DNA of 64,000 nt from Saprospiraceae bacterium (GCA_016716185.1 JADJWV010000003.1:62001-126000); one strand, 5' to 3'; shown: positions 11,001 through 20,135, counted from the first letter of the stretch. Translations and numbers: made by a program. Notes: generated by a model not told the origin, from the sequence alone.

Positions 11001-11329
11001 TATTGACCGCCTACGAAATCAGTCAGTTGAATTTGTCTAACACAGAACTTGTAGTTTTATCTGCCTGTGAAACTGGATTAGGCGATTTGCGGGGAAGCGA
11101 AGGAGTCTACGGATTGCAACGCGCATTCAGAATTGCAGGTGTCAAACATCTCATTATGAGTTTGTGGGAGGTTCCGGATGGATCAACAACTCGCTTAATG
11201 ATGGAATTCACTAAAAATTGGTTATTAGAAAATATGACCATTTCCACTGCATTATATACAGCACAAAAATCATTAAGAGAAATGGGGTTTGACCCTTATC
11301 AATGGGCGGGTTTTGTGCTCGTGGAATAA
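8066..11329 (+). CDS. Secreted TPR-CHAT protein (clan CD cysteine protease family)
   Basis: 1087 residues. There is a signal peptide (1-19, ending AFSQ), then an array of Kinesin-light-chain-like TPRs to about residue 520 (repeats of the type LxNLAxLYKExGxYexAexxYleAl), a charged helical linker, and a C-terminal CHAT domain from about 740. The CHAT dyad is visible: His919 in FLGTHGYFF and Cys1001 in LVVLSACETGLGD, followed by the conserved GSEGVYGLQRAFRIAGVKHLIMSLW region (cited in part). CHAT proteins are separase/caspase-related peptidases or scaffolds; some known examples cut proteins in immune systems. A signal peptide places this one in the periplasm or beyond, unlike cytosolic CHAT effectors. 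It stands alone, convergent with the carbonic anhydrase, upstream of the caspase/sigma region. Confidence 0.88.
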   Translation: MKYISVFTFLLISAGIAFSQSNDSLLRIQFNLMIKASLKSMNVARYEEAHALTNSAEKLVLDSMTLPSPLLGNCCFNRARIYRRKKDFDSAEIWFIKSKESWENTLGKYHPLYLNSIYQLGLMYREMHQYKKAVDAFLDLKQNLNESVSRKDSSYLECLNSLGLCYLDLEKFSKAELILTEAYDNLYDSSGRIHPLASNTLNNLALLYKKTAQFEKAVSSLKEVLKIREKSIGKRNLIYTISLGNLASLYKEIGNYENAEDYYLEAFNLRREIFGENHVYTLGSLENIAGLYREMGNKDKAIELYKQVNEGRKRLLGKMHSVYGIGLNHLANTYNEINKPNEAMLLYKELLNLRAHNLPTYQKEYVETMNKLTGIYLKLDSFDLAMGMNNFALLYCDSVFGRSNALYANSLSQRGLLEKQLGHCDEAQQHFLEASKIYKDIFGQDHYKYAESIEDLASLHLDLGNYKEAEPLFIESAKIKKQVLGRKHNLYIASLDQLGEFYELQKKYRSSDPLFREISDRDQEQLNMATGFLTERELESFTQSFIERSDKLGSYVILRSQQPNEQGYLSTYVLNNNLFYKGFLLTSAKQLNKQASITEEALKLNSELKNLRRLLGRSYISPLANSEEIKNLEERANQLEKELRKMISGYTEANESIRWQQIQQVLSEQEAALEFIHFKDISDTINHSIQYAAIIIKAGSKEPQFIPLFKESALISLLPSNSEFQSSIITNLYSSHRGSSKSLTKKKPDLYELIWQPLDSVLNDVKTIYYSPTGVLHRLNLNAIPVKAKTILADQFELINVNSTRQLAASTQIYSTNSTALLYGGIDYNQSIDQPSGPIQGQPVIENISVFQQNTDSGDEEAFSFLPGTEEEVDSICKTMQLAGLKVDIKKGQEATESYFKSICQDHSESPRVIFLGTHGYFFQSSANQNEIAKTTASKDSEPVFKTSSDPMFRSGLILAGGNVSWRGKQMEPGQDDGILTAYEISQLNLSNTELVVLSACETGLGDLRGSEGVYGLQRAFRIAGVKHLIMSLWEVPDGSTTRLMMEFTKNWLLENMTISTALYTAQKSLREMGFDPYQWAGFVLVE

Positions 11330-11354
11330 TTTCCAACAAAGGTCATCGAATGAA

Positions 11355-11993
11355 TTATTTATCCGTTCCTAAATCGTAAATTTCTCTGATAGATTCGAGG
11401 ACATTAATAAAATTTATTTTTAAATCAATTAGTTTTCCACTTTTAACATCAAAAACCCAACCATGCACAAGCGGCCCTCCGGTGGTCAGATAACTTTTTT
11501 GCCATCGAGCCATTTTAATGATATTAACGAGTTGTTCCTGAACATTCAATTCTACCAGCCTGTCGTATCTGGCATTTTCATAGGTGATGGAGTTGAGTTC
11601 TTCTTTATGTAGTCTGTATACATCCCGAATATTTCTCAACCAAGGATTGAGAATACCCAAATCAGAACTGACCATTGCAGCTTTCACTCCTCCACACAGA
11701 TAATGTCCACAAACAATGATATGTTTTACTTTCAAGTGTGCGATTGCATATTCAACTACAGCCGCAGAATTGTTGTCGTTGTTAGGTACAAGATTGGCAA
11801 CATTCCGGTGAATAAAAACGTCTCCTGGCGAAGCCCCCATCAATTCTTCAGCGGTTACGCGGCTGTCGCTACAACCGATGAATAAATAATCAGGATTCTG
11901 GCCCGAAGCAAGTTTTTCAAAATATTCGCTGTCCGCTCCAAGTTTATCAGCGATCCAATTCTGATTGTTTTTAAAAATTTGTTCGTACTTCAT
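11355..11993 (-). CDS. can: Beta-class carbonic anhydrase
   Basis: 212 residues from ATG. Zinc ligands and catalytic residues are all visible: Cys41-Asp43-Arg45 in CSDSR, and His97 and Cys100 in CGHYLCGG. It interconverts CO2 and bicarbonate in the cytoplasm. The length and spacing are standard for the beta class. A -7-type box TACCTTTG lies 9 bases ahead of the start codon. The gene is convergent with the CHAT gene and follows a terminator after the upstream small secreted protein, so it is probably transcribed on its own. Confidence 0.95.
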   Translation of the reverse strand: MKYEQIFKNNQNWIADKLGADSEYFEKLASGQNPDYLFIGCSDSRVTAEELMGASPGDVFIHRNVANLVPNNDNNSAAVVEYAIAHLKVKHIIVCGHYLCGGVKAAMVSSDLGILNPWLRNIRDVYRLHKEELNSITYENARYDRLVELNVQEQLVNIIKMARWQKSYLTTGGPLVHGWVFDVKSGKLIDLKINFINVLESIREIYDLGTDK

Positions 11994-12001
11994 ATTACTT
12001 G

Positions 12002-12009
12002 CAAAGGTA
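12002..12009 (-). promoter_or_regulatory. Candidate Bacteroidota -7 box for carbonic anhydrase
   Basis: The minus strand reads TACCTTTG, an exact match to the TAnnTTTG -7 consensus, 8 bp from the start codon. No good TTTG -33 element is seen at the usual spacing. If used, the leader would be only a few bases long. Confidence 0.35.
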
Positions 12010-12055
12010 AAGCTCCGTAAATATAAAGTAGAATTGCCTCAGATTTTGCTTAAAA

Positions 12056-12088
12056 ATAAAAAAACCAGTCCGGATTACCTGACTGGTT
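12056..12088 (-). terminator. Rho-independent terminator after small secreted protein
   Basis: Arms AAACCAGTC (12061-12069) and GACTGGTTT (12080-12088). On the minus strand the hairpin is followed by a T-rich stretch. It is placed 22 bp after the stop at 12111. Confidence 0.85.
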
Positions 12089-12110
12089 TTTATAATCGAA
12101 AGGATGTATT

Positions 12111-12554
12111 TTAATTTTGTTTTTCCATAGTTTTATTCACAGAATGCTTTTTAACAGTAGGCTTACGAGGTATAAATTCGATTAATGCATCGTCATCAAT
12201 CTTTTCATACTTAACCGTAATTTTTGTTGCTCCCGGTCTGCAAATATCGACCTTTTTCACATCAGTGAGCTCTTTGCCTTGAGCGCATACCTGAATCATA
12301 TCAGGAGATTTTTTAGCGTCAGCAGGAACAGAAACAGCATATTTCACACAACCTTTTCTTACGATCAGATCAACACAATCTGTTTCTTTTGTCACTTCTC
12401 CTCTCTTGCCACTAGGAGTCACTTTTGAATAATCTGCATCAGCAACCGGGGCTGTTGATTTTGTTGGAGCATTCTGGGCCGCCAAATTGCTGGAAATAGT
12501 CAATACAAACAGAAATGCAAAAAAACTTAAACTTTTACTTAAAATAGTTTTCAT
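12111..12554 (-). CDS. Small secreted protein of unknown function
   Basis: 147 residues with a clear signal peptide (hydrophobic 8-24, cleavage near LAAQ). The mature part is about 120 residues, with four Cys residues (CVDL, GCVK, VCAQ, ICRP) that could form two disulfides, and a lysine-rich tail. I do not recognise a family. It has its own terminator and sits 110 bp downstream of the caspase-TPR gene on the same strand, so it may be read through from it. Confidence 0.65.
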   Translation of the reverse strand: MKTILSKSLSFFAFLFVLTISSNLAAQNAPTKSTAPVADADYSKVTPSGKRGEVTKETDCVDLIVRKGCVKYAVSVPADAKKSPDMIQVCAQGKELTDVKKVDICRPGATKITVKYEKIDDDALIEFIPRKPTVKKHSVNKTMEKQN

Positions 12555-12664
12555 AAAATAATTTTTTTTTAAATGATTGAAATAAAATTTATCGTTTAGT
12601 TATATAAATGTATAAAAAATACGTGTTGGTTATCAGTTCAGAACCTAATTAAATTAAAAATACA

Positions 12665-14803
12665 TCATTTTTTTTGTTCTGAACTGAAATATTTGGCCAT
12701 AAGTGAATTCCACTTAGTAGAATCTGCTTTTAATGGTTCCAGGCTTTGATCTTCCGAAAGATGTTTGTAATCATTCCACCCGTTCTGTATGGCTGCTTCC
12801 AGATATCTGAATGCCAGGTCAGATTGGTTTTCACCTGCGTAAAAACAGGCTAGATTGTAATTAAAATAAGGTCCATAAGGATCAAGTTCGTAAGCCCTTT
12901 TAAATGCCTCTTCGGCAGCTTTTTTATCCTGCTGCAGATAATGGACAAACCCAAGATTGGAATGGGCCATTGGATATTCAGCATCCATCGCAATGGCTTT
13001 CAGATAATGAGTCTTCGCAAGTTCTAACTGATTTGAATATAAATAAACATTACCTAATAAATTGTGTGCTGACATATGATTTGAATCCATAGCAATGGTC
13101 TGCATTAAATAATATTCTGCTTTTTTGAAATCACCCAAGACATCGTAAAAAATCGCATTGGAATACGTGGCAACCATCGTTGTTGAATCTATGGCATTGA
13201 TTTTATCGAGATAATACTTCGCTTTTTCTTTATTTCTAAATTTATCTGCAAACATAAACACGAGGTTTGCATAGGGAAGCTGCCAGGACGGGTTCAGGGC
13301 TATGGCCTTTTCCGTAAAATATTCAGCAGAATCCATTTGCATGAGATTAAACCCGTAGGCAAAATTCATCGCCCAATAGATGTGCGGCATATCGGACTGA
13401 TATTTCAAAGATTCATACAATTTGTCCAGAGCTTTCCTGCCAATTTCTTCGTTTTTGTTTTTATTTTCAAGGTGTAACAAATAGGCTTCAAAAAAGTACT
13501 TCCTGGCCTTCAGGATCGGATACATGTAATGATTCTGGCCAAGCAATTCCCAAGCGCGTTCGAGATAAGAAGGATACACTGAGTATTTTTCAATAGCTGT
13601 TCTTTTGGACAAACTGAGTTCTACCAATTCAGACCGCAGGAATCTGTTTAAAACCTGTTGGGCATCATCTTGTAATGCGGCGGCATAATTTCTTTTCATT
13701 GAATTCAACAAACTTCCAAGGGTGGTGTCTTTTTCCAGGATTTTGTAATAATAGTCTGCACAATCAGATGCCGGTGCAAAAAAAGATTTTTGTGTAAGAC
13801 ATTCCTTAAATCTGTAGTACTTCAATTTTACAAGCGAATCCACCTTGGAAAGGATTTCGTCTTCCAGTCCTCTGCTTTCAGTTTTTACAAATGCTACAAT
13901 TTGACCTTCTTTGCTTTTTTTCAATTGAGCCAAAACGCTTTTGTCAACGATACCTATTTGTTCGGTTTTATTTCCGATAATGACAGGTATCTGACTTTGC
14001 GGAGCTACTTCCTCAATCACATGATCTTCCAGGTAACGGTTTATTTCGTGCAAAGAAATGATGGCATCTGAATTTTTATCGGCAAGTCCCATCAATCCAT
14101 CCACCAGATGATAACTAAATACCCCACGGCCCCCACCCCATTGCTCTCCCTCCAGGGAAAATTCATTTGGCTGACAGGATAGTATTTTTATTTCGTTTGA
14201 ATATTGTCTGGCCAGATTAGCTGCAGTAGCCTGAGTACCTCCTATTTGATTGCCTGATAATTTACCGGAGTGACATGCATCAGCCACCATCACTACTTTG
14301 GATTTGTTTTGAGTGGATAGCGTGTTGATGATTTCTTCAAGATAGGCTAAGCCAAAAGCGCCTCCAGACATATATACCCGGCCGGGAGCATCCCAACACA
14401 AGAGAAAACCTGGTTGTGAAACCGTTTTGCGTTCGACATCGCCGTGCCCTGAAAAATATATAATTGCACGGTCACCTTCTTTGCATACTTCCAGCAACCA
14501 ATCCAACGCAGAAGCAAACTGACCCAAAGTAGCGTTTGAGTTCAACAGGATTTTCAGGTGATCTTCATCAAGGCCGCCACCTGCCGGGGTCTTTAAGTAT
14601 GCTGCAAAAGCATTTGCGTCTTTGTCGGCATATTTTAAATCGGGGATGGAAGGGTCCTGATAATCGGAAATCCCAACAACAATTGCATAAGTTTTATTAG
14701 TGGCTTGTGCCCCACTTGAAGGAATAGCCCCAACACCTTTTGTTTGTGAAAACGAAAGATTGATCCCCGATATGAATAAAACTAAAATAATAAATTTCCC
14801 CAC
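12665..14803 (-). CDS. Secreted caspase-family (C14) protein with TPR repeats
   Basis: 712 residues. There is a signal peptide 1-19 (ending SFSQ) and a caspase-like p20 domain about 37-270 with the catalytic His120 in YFSGHGD and Cys177 in VADACHSG. A linker of roughly 200 residues follows, then at least five TPRs from about 440 to 690 (AHNLLGNVYLYSNQ, AHSNLGFVHYLQQDK and similar). Metacaspase-like enzymes usually cleave after Arg or Lys. The export signal suggests action in the periplasm or on the surface. It lies 623 bp downstream of the sigma-factor operon on the same strand; a separate promoter is likely. Confidence 0.88.
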   Translation of the reverse strand: MGKFIILVLFISGINLSFSQTKGVGAIPSSGAQATNKTYAIVVGISDYQDPSIPDLKYADKDANAFAAYLKTPAGGGLDEDHLKILLNSNATLGQFASALDWLLEVCKEGDRAIIYFSGHGDVERKTVSQPGFLLCWDAPGRVYMSGGAFGLAYLEEIINTLSTQNKSKVVMVADACHSGKLSGNQIGGTQATAANLARQYSNEIKILSCQPNEFSLEGEQWGGGRGVFSYHLVDGLMGLADKNSDAIISLHEINRYLEDHVIEEVAPQSQIPVIIGNKTEQIGIVDKSVLAQLKKSKEGQIVAFVKTESRGLEDEILSKVDSLVKLKYYRFKECLTQKSFFAPASDCADYYYKILEKDTTLGSLLNSMKRNYAAALQDDAQQVLNRFLRSELVELSLSKRTAIEKYSVYPSYLERAWELLGQNHYMYPILKARKYFFEAYLLHLENKNKNEEIGRKALDKLYESLKYQSDMPHIYWAMNFAYGFNLMQMDSAEYFTEKAIALNPSWQLPYANLVFMFADKFRNKEKAKYYLDKINAIDSTTMVATYSNAIFYDVLGDFKKAEYYLMQTIAMDSNHMSAHNLLGNVYLYSNQLELAKTHYLKAIAMDAEYPMAHSNLGFVHYLQQDKKAAEEAFKRAYELDPYGPYFNYNLACFYAGENQSDLAFRYLEAAIQNGWNDYKHLSEDQSLEPLKADSTKWNSLMAKYFSSEQKK

Positions 14804-15426
14804 TAAAATCTATTGATTTTTGAAAACTTGAAACTTTGTCTTATTTGCTAAGGCCTCAGGCTAAGGGTAAAAAGGTTTTAAGATATAAAGGCCAGATGCA
14901 ATTTTTTATGCAATCCACTATTTACGTTTCATTCCCTTAATCTGCATTCTTCCTCTCAAAACCATCCATGAACCGATTTATATCTTCTACGATCCATCAT
15001 CCACCGATCTTCAACTATTCTCTGGAAAGAATGAGCCTTTTGCATTGAAACGTTTAATCTCCGCAATCGTTATTGCAATTCTGGTTTTTGGACCATCTGT
15101 TGGATGGTATACCAGATTATCTCAATTTAGACTCAAATTTAACTTTAAAATTGAATTTATTGTTGTATTTGTATCGAAATATTCCAACTTCACTCCTGTT
15201 ACATAAATTCAGAATAGAAAAAATTCTAATTTGAACTTATAAAAACGATCAACATCCTTTATAAAATTCCCTAAAGGGTATTTAAAATCAGATTTCTCTT
15301 AGCAATCAAATTTTAGAACATTTCGTATGGAATAATCTTGAATATTGAAGTAAAAGCCAAAAGAAATATTATTAAAAAATTAATTTTTCAAAACGTATTA
15401 TTTTTACTTAAGGCAAGATCCTAAAA
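14804..15426. other. Intergenic region without a supported gene
   Basis: AT-rich spacer of 623 bp between the FecR-like gene and the caspase-TPR gene. It holds a short inverted repeat (TAGAA, AAAA, TTCTA) near 15217 and an open stretch of about 53 codons at 15045-15206 with one hydrophobic segment but no good start. No terminator or repeat family seen elsewhere in the window was found. Confidence 0.5.
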
Positions 15427-16353
15427 TCAATACTGAGACTCTAATTGCAGCTTGAGTAAGGATTCATAATAAGACTGAACATAATCAGTTAATTGCACAT
15501 TCTCTGGATTTTTAGAGCATTTTTGCCAACCATAAAACATGGCATAATTCACAAAACCCAATTCTTCCAGAGATTTCATGATGAAAACGGTACGAGGTAA
15601 ATCTTGCAATTCCGTTTGAGAATGGATAATTTGTTGTTCCAATTCATCGATCAGAACCTGATATGCCCCAGGTTCTGACAATCTAAAAGTCGATGCATTA
15701 ACATCGGCAGTAGTACCGGCCACTCTGACTGTCCAATAATATTCGTTTCCAGGCTGCAATCTTTCAAGGTAATTATCCAAAGAATATTCTTTATTCCTGG
15801 TACTGGTGGAATAGATTTTAGATCTGGTATCAAGAGCGTATAGATCAAATTCATAAGTACAAGTATCACAAAAATGTGTCCATTTGAAAGGAAGAGCAGA
15901 TGTTTCAGATGGCACAACACCTGAAAAAGGAAAATTCAGAATGGCTAATGTTGCATCTCCTCTGGAAATGGCATGAACAGTATTTTTATAACTATCTTTG
16001 GATTCAGAAGAATGCTTGGCTTCTAGAAAAGACTTAATAAATCCTCCCAATTTATTTAAAAAAGAACTTTCAGATGTTCTTAAAAAATTCAAAGCACCAA
16101 TATTGTATATACCTGCTTGAGTGACCTCGCATTGTTCGCCGGATTGCTTGATGAATCGCACTTTGGAATTTTTGCTCAGTATTAATTTTTGGTTGGAAGA
16201 AACAGGACCAAAACTCAATGCCCTGGAATGTGATTCGTTTTCACCCTGATTGCAGATGCGTACCTGCCCTTCTATGTGAACAGCCATGATATCCTGACCA
16301 CAGCACATCGCTGTAAAACACATGAAAATACCGACAATCCAGAATAAGCGCAT
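15427..16353 (-). CDS. Secreted FecR-like protein of the sigma/CHASE2 operon
   Basis: 308 residues. A signal peptide is followed by an N-terminal part (about 24-95) resembling the FecR-type beta domain (VHIEGQVRI, LILSKNSKVRFI). The middle section (about 165-225) has a fibronectin-like pattern with FKWTHFCD and NEYYWTVRV. The C-terminal 80 residues are helical. It resembles the FecR/DUF928-type proteins found beside CHASE2 and CHAT genes in cyanobacteria; this is a resemblance by eye, not a search result. It is the last gene of the operon starting at 20701, separated from CHASE2 by 92 bp. Confidence 0.6.
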   Translation of the reverse strand: MRLFWIVGIFMCFTAMCCGQDIMAVHIEGQVRICNQGENESHSRALSFGPVSSNQKLILSKNSKVRFIKQSGEQCEVTQAGIYNIGALNFLRTSESSFLNKLGGFIKSFLEAKHSSESKDSYKNTVHAISRGDATLAILNFPFSGVVPSETSALPFKWTHFCDTCTYEFDLYALDTRSKIYSTSTRNKEYSLDNYLERLQPGNEYYWTVRVAGTTADVNASTFRLSEPGAYQVLIDELEQQIIHSQTELQDLPRTVFIMKSLEELGFVNYAMFYGWQKCSKNPENVQLTDYVQSYYESLLKLQLESQY

Positions 16354-16445
16354 ATAAGATCTGTTTATTTAGAGTCCTTATTTAGTTATTTGGTTATCAG
16401 GGTAGCTCAAAGTTATGATAAAAAGTGCGGATTAGCTAATTCTAC

Positions 16446-17714
16446 TCAGCTTTTTGAAATGAGCCGGTTTCGACGAGTCCAAAGCCCAATTTCATCGAGA
16501 AAAACCTGGACTTTAGCTTTGAGCTTTAACTCATAGATCTCGTAAAATTCAAACGAAAGAATGACGCAAGTGGCTAGGAAAGTAAATCCAAGTTTTATGT
16601 TAAGATTAATCAAAAGGAAAATACAAGTGGCAAGAATGATAAAAAATTCAATAACCTGAAGAAAACGAATATAGGGCAAAGACCGGAAAAAATTAAAATG
16701 ATGCAGGGTTTTAAAAAGAAAAAAATTAAATAGAAATAACATTATCGCCAGATAATAAATCGTTGACTCCGGAATATCCCTGATGTAATCGCCATCCAGA
16801 ATCATAGAAATAATATTGGCATGCACAATAACTCCATACATGTCCGGATGGGATCTTCCTGTATACTGTTCGTTCAGAGGAGTGTAATGCCTGTCTTTCA
16901 TAGAATAAGCATTTTCATCCTCGCCACAAAATCCAATCAAGACTATTTTATTTGCGAGCTGTTCCTTTTCATACTGAGCTGTATCGGATAAAAACTGGTC
17001 CATTTCTATCAGATCGTAATGAATTACCTGAGAAGAATTGATGGGATATTGCATGTTGACCGCTCCAGGCTGAACCCTTTTGAAATTGATCCATTCCAAT
17101 TGGCTTTTTCTGGCTCTGATTTGACTCGTTAATTCCGGATTAAACAGATCGGCCAGTTCAACTGCAAATGCATTTCTATCAACGCCCTCCACCTTGTGAA
17201 AAGGTTCAAATGCACGCACCGAAAATCCATCGTTTGTTGCAATGTTTACATAGCCCACCCGGTTGCCTTGATCAAAGAATGGATGAGGGTAAAATCCAAT
17301 TTTCGAATCTTCGTGATATCTACCCTCATTAAATGTAAAACCCAATACCGTCTGTTTCGCGCCCATCAAAGACTTTTGCAACAAACTATCTTCCGGCAAT
17401 TGGTAAAAGCTATCCAGCAGAATATCAAGCCCTATGGCTTTTGCATCTACCCTGTTCAAATAATCAAGGGTATGTGCAATTTTTTTCCGATCTGTTTTCC
17501 CGGAATTCAGGACGAGAATTCTTCCATCGTAAAATGACGGATCTGTATGATTTCTAAATTTCGAAAAAGCAATATCCATGAGGTCGTGCCCTTTAATTGC
17601 TTCGCTGAAGGGATCAATAAAGAGCTGATTTACCGGCAGATGGTGAATGATATAGAGCACCAATAAACTACCCAGTGAATAGACGCACCCATGTAAAAAT
17701 GTCTGTACCTTCAA
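16446..17714 (-). CDS. CHASE2-domain membrane protein
   Basis: 422 residues. An N-terminal membrane segment (about 8-28) is followed by an extracytoplasmic CHASE2 sensor domain (about 35-310) with GRILVLNSG, AKAIGLDILLD, NKIVLIGF and the typical end GVIVHANIISMIL, then three membrane segments (about 318-400) and a short charged tail. In other proteins CHASE2 is joined to a cyclase, kinase or CHAT domain; here no output domain is attached. Signal transfer to a neighbour is therefore likely, for instance to the anti-sigma-like protein or the protease. It starts 9 bp after the upstream metalloprotease gene. Confidence 0.87.
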   Translation of the reverse strand: MKVQTFLHGCVYSLGSLLVLYIIHHLPVNQLFIDPFSEAIKGHDLMDIAFSKFRNHTDPSFYDGRILVLNSGKTDRKKIAHTLDYLNRVDAKAIGLDILLDSFYQLPEDSLLQKSLMGAKQTVLGFTFNEGRYHEDSKIGFYPHPFFDQGNRVGYVNIATNDGFSVRAFEPFHKVEGVDRNAFAVELADLFNPELTSQIRARKSQLEWINFKRVQPGAVNMQYPINSSQVIHYDLIEMDQFLSDTAQYEKEQLANKIVLIGFCGEDENAYSMKDRHYTPLNEQYTGRSHPDMYGVIVHANIISMILDGDYIRDIPESTIYYLAIMLFLFNFFLFKTLHHFNFFRSLPYIRFLQVIEFFIILATCIFLLINLNIKLGFTFLATCVILSFEFYEIYELKLKAKVQVFLDEIGLWTRRNRLISKS

Positions 17715-17723
17715 AACTTGGAC

Positions 17724-19298
17724 TTAGTTGTATGTTTTTATTTCAACCCCCAGCCATGGTTTCCTGGCTTTACTTTGCAAATATAAGTAACCAGAAGCTT
17801 CACATTCTACAAAAATACCCCGATAAGTATCCATCCATTTAAGTTGACTCGATGACTGGTAACTATTATGGCGATATATGGGATGATCGGAGTCTATTGA
17901 ATTCCAACGAACCGATAAAAAAATCTCGCCACCACTAGAAAAGTCAGAGAATACTTTCAGACTTTTATCATGATAAATATTTAAAGTAATTTTATCACTC
18001 CCAAAATCCAACTGTAGCGTATCGGAGTTTACGACAACAGATTTACCGCCGGGGGCCGGTTCCCTGGAAATTTTCCATCCTTCACAAATGACAGAAGACT
18101 CCGGGACCATTTTCAGAGCACTGCGATCTCCTTTTACAATTTTCAAATTGTGTTTTGCAAACATCGAAAGTTTTTCATTTTTGGATTTTAAAACTTCCTG
18201 AAAAAATAATTCTGCTTTAACATCAGACAACAGTCCGTTTGCGATTCCCAGCAATAATGCCATGGAAGGATTTTTTTGAAATTCGTTTTTTGATTTGATT
18301 AAAGCATTCATGTAAGTTAAGGCCTGCGGAGCTTCGCCGGATAACAACATGCAGCTGATAAAATTGAAATAGGCCAAACTGTAATCGCTATTCAGGGTAA
18401 TGGCCATCGTAAAATTTGTTTTGGCCATATTCAAATTATTCCTTCTCGCCAATCTCATTTCCTGAGTTAAAGGTCCTCTGGCTTTTTTAAACTTTTTCAA
18501 TCCGGTATTAAAATCAGGTTCCAGTAAATAAGCAAAGTAGTCTGAGTCCTCATCAAATATTTCCAATGCTTTCAATGCGTATACCCATCCCAAATTGTTA
18601 TAAATCTCAGCTCCTTTATACACATCCAGAATTCTCTCGTAACATGCGGCTGCCAAATCATAATATCCCTTAAGTGTAAGCACGTTTGCAACTTCAAAAA
18701 GCTGAAGAAACCCCAGCATTTTATGAACTAAAAATTTACTGCTATTGATGCGTTCAGATTTTGAGGGATACTTCTCGTTTTCGGTTTCTGAAATTTGGTA
18801 AGATCCATAAATCTGTTTTAATAAGTGGCCCAGGATCTTCTCGGGATTATATCCTGCCAGAAAACTCAGAAATAATCCGTTGATGTCAGAAGTTAATTCA
18901 TTCCCAAGTTTGGTCGTTTCAGATTTATGTGATTGAACGAAATAAGAAGGCAGCTGGGTGGTATCCCGGTCAAACATAGCATGGCTCAGTTCATGCGCAA
19001 GCACAAATGATAGTGCATCTGATGAATCTTCCTTGAACGATCTGCAAATATTCAAGATCTCTTTTTCAATCTGAATTTCATGTTTGAGCGGTACGTATCT
19101 GGCAGCAAACACCTTTCCGGCTACAACTGCAATTCCGGGTTTAGGAATGCGCTTATTGGACAATGTCCCGTATAATTTATCCAAAACACTTTGGGACCAG
19201 GCATGTGGTTGGTTCTGTGCATTCAACCCTCCAGCTTCCCATGGCCACTGAAATATAGCCAAACATATAAAAACTCTGAAAATCGATTTCAGGTTCAT
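17724..19298 (-). CDS. Secreted HExxH metalloprotease with TPR-like repeats (M48-like)
   Basis: 524 residues with a signal peptide (1-27). Zinc-binding HELSH is at 102-106 within LSFVLAHELSHAMF, preceded by a short segment typical of M48 peptidases; a downstream Glu-containing third-ligand helix (ELTSDINGLFLS) fits gluzincins. From about 200 to 380 there are helical TPR-like repeats, and the last 120 residues look beta-rich. It is probably periplasmic. It begins 6 bp after the anti-sigma-like gene and ends 9 bp before CHASE2, so it belongs to the same operon. Regulated proteolysis of an envelope component is a reasonable guess. Confidence 0.8.
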   Translation of the reverse strand: MNLKSIFRVFICLAIFQWPWEAGGLNAQNQPHAWSQSVLDKLYGTLSNKRIPKPGIAVVAGKVFAARYVPLKHEIQIEKEILNICRSFKEDSSDALSFVLAHELSHAMFDRDTTQLPSYFVQSHKSETTKLGNELTSDINGLFLSFLAGYNPEKILGHLLKQIYGSYQISETENEKYPSKSERINSSKFLVHKMLGFLQLFEVANVLTLKGYYDLAAACYERILDVYKGAEIYNNLGWVYALKALEIFDEDSDYFAYLLEPDFNTGLKKFKKARGPLTQEMRLARRNNLNMAKTNFTMAITLNSDYSLAYFNFISCMLLSGEAPQALTYMNALIKSKNEFQKNPSMALLLGIANGLLSDVKAELFFQEVLKSKNEKLSMFAKHNLKIVKGDRSALKMVPESSVICEGWKISREPAPGGKSVVVNSDTLQLDFGSDKITLNIYHDKSLKVFSDFSSGGEIFLSVRWNSIDSDHPIYRHNSYQSSSQLKWMDTYRGIFVECEASGYLYLQSKARKPWLGVEIKTYN

Positions 19299-19304
19299 GG
19301 GTAT

Positions 19305-20135
19305 TTATTTCATTTTATCAACCAGCACTTGTGCTTGCTGTGAAAAAGTAGATTCTTTGTCTTCGCTAACCCTTTTTAGCAAGGATTTCCATTCTGAGGT
19401 TTCATTTGAGGTTTTCATCAAGGCCAGAGCAAGATACCAACAGGAGGCGCTTTGAAGCTGTTGATTTTTAATTTCGCAGAGCGGTCTCAAAAGTGGTATG
19501 GCTTTTTCAGTTTCAGAAAGTGCCAGGTAATTCAATGCCTGATAATAGCTGCAAAGATTGCCTATACCCTCTTCAAGGCTGCATCGACTGAAAAATTCAA
19601 GAGAAAGGCGATAGTTGCCATCCAAATAATTTTGTAAAGCCCATTGTATAGAATCCGCCGGCACACTGGAAGGGATGAATCCGGATGGATCGAGTTGTGA
19701 AATCACTAATTTGGTTGTCGATTCATCTGCATGGTAATATTCTGCAAACCACTGATCCCGTATATTTGAATTGCTGTTGAAAAACTTGATGAGAAATAAG
19801 GATGTTACAGTCAGGAATACGGTAGCCGCAATAGCATAGATTTTATTTGTTTTGATGAATTGTATGATGCCTGGTTTTGAAATTGGCACATGCTGCTTAA
19901 AAAAATTCTGGTTTTCCAGTTCTATATCCACTTTAGATATTAAATTTTTCAGTTGCATATCTCCCCAGTGTTCTATTCCATTCATAATATTGCGGTAATT
20001 TTGAAGTTCTTGTGCTAATGCGACATCCTTTTGAATTCTGTTTTCAAAATCAGATTTTTCCACTGCTTCCATTTCCCCATTCAGGTAACGGATAATTTCT
20101 TCCTGCAGATCAAAATTTTCTATAGACGGTTCCAT
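19305..20135 (-). CDS. Anti-sigma-factor-like transmembrane protein with TPR-like C-terminus
   Basis: 276 residues. The N-terminal cytoplasmic part (1-95) contains the IIRYLNGEMEAVEKSDFENRI pattern (cited in part) common in Bacteroidota anti-sigma proteins. There is one membrane helix at about 99-119, then a periplasmic part with helical repeats (SLEFFSRCSLEEGIG, YYQALNYLALSETEKAI). Its start codon overlaps the sigma-factor stop by one base, so translation is coupled. It has no zinc-finger motif. It most likely holds the sigma factor until an envelope signal is sensed. Confidence 0.82.
   Translation of the reverse strand: MEPSIENFDLQEEIIRYLNGEMEAVEKSDFENRIQKDVALAQELQNYRNIMNGIEHWGDMQLKNLISKVDIELENQNFFKQHVPISKPGIIQFIKTNKIYAIAATVFLTVTSLFLIKFFNSNSNIRDQWFAEYYHADESTTKLVISQLDPSGFIPSSVPADSIQWALQNYLDGNYRLSLEFFSRCSLEEGIGNLCSYYQALNYLALSETEKAIPLLRPLCEIKNQQLQSASCWYLALALMKTSNETSEWKSLLKRVSEDKESTFSQQAQVLVDKMK

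Noticed and set aside
15045..15206. Short hydrophobic open stretch of about 53 codons
   Set aside because: It has only a TTG start, one possible membrane segment and no family; too weak to call.
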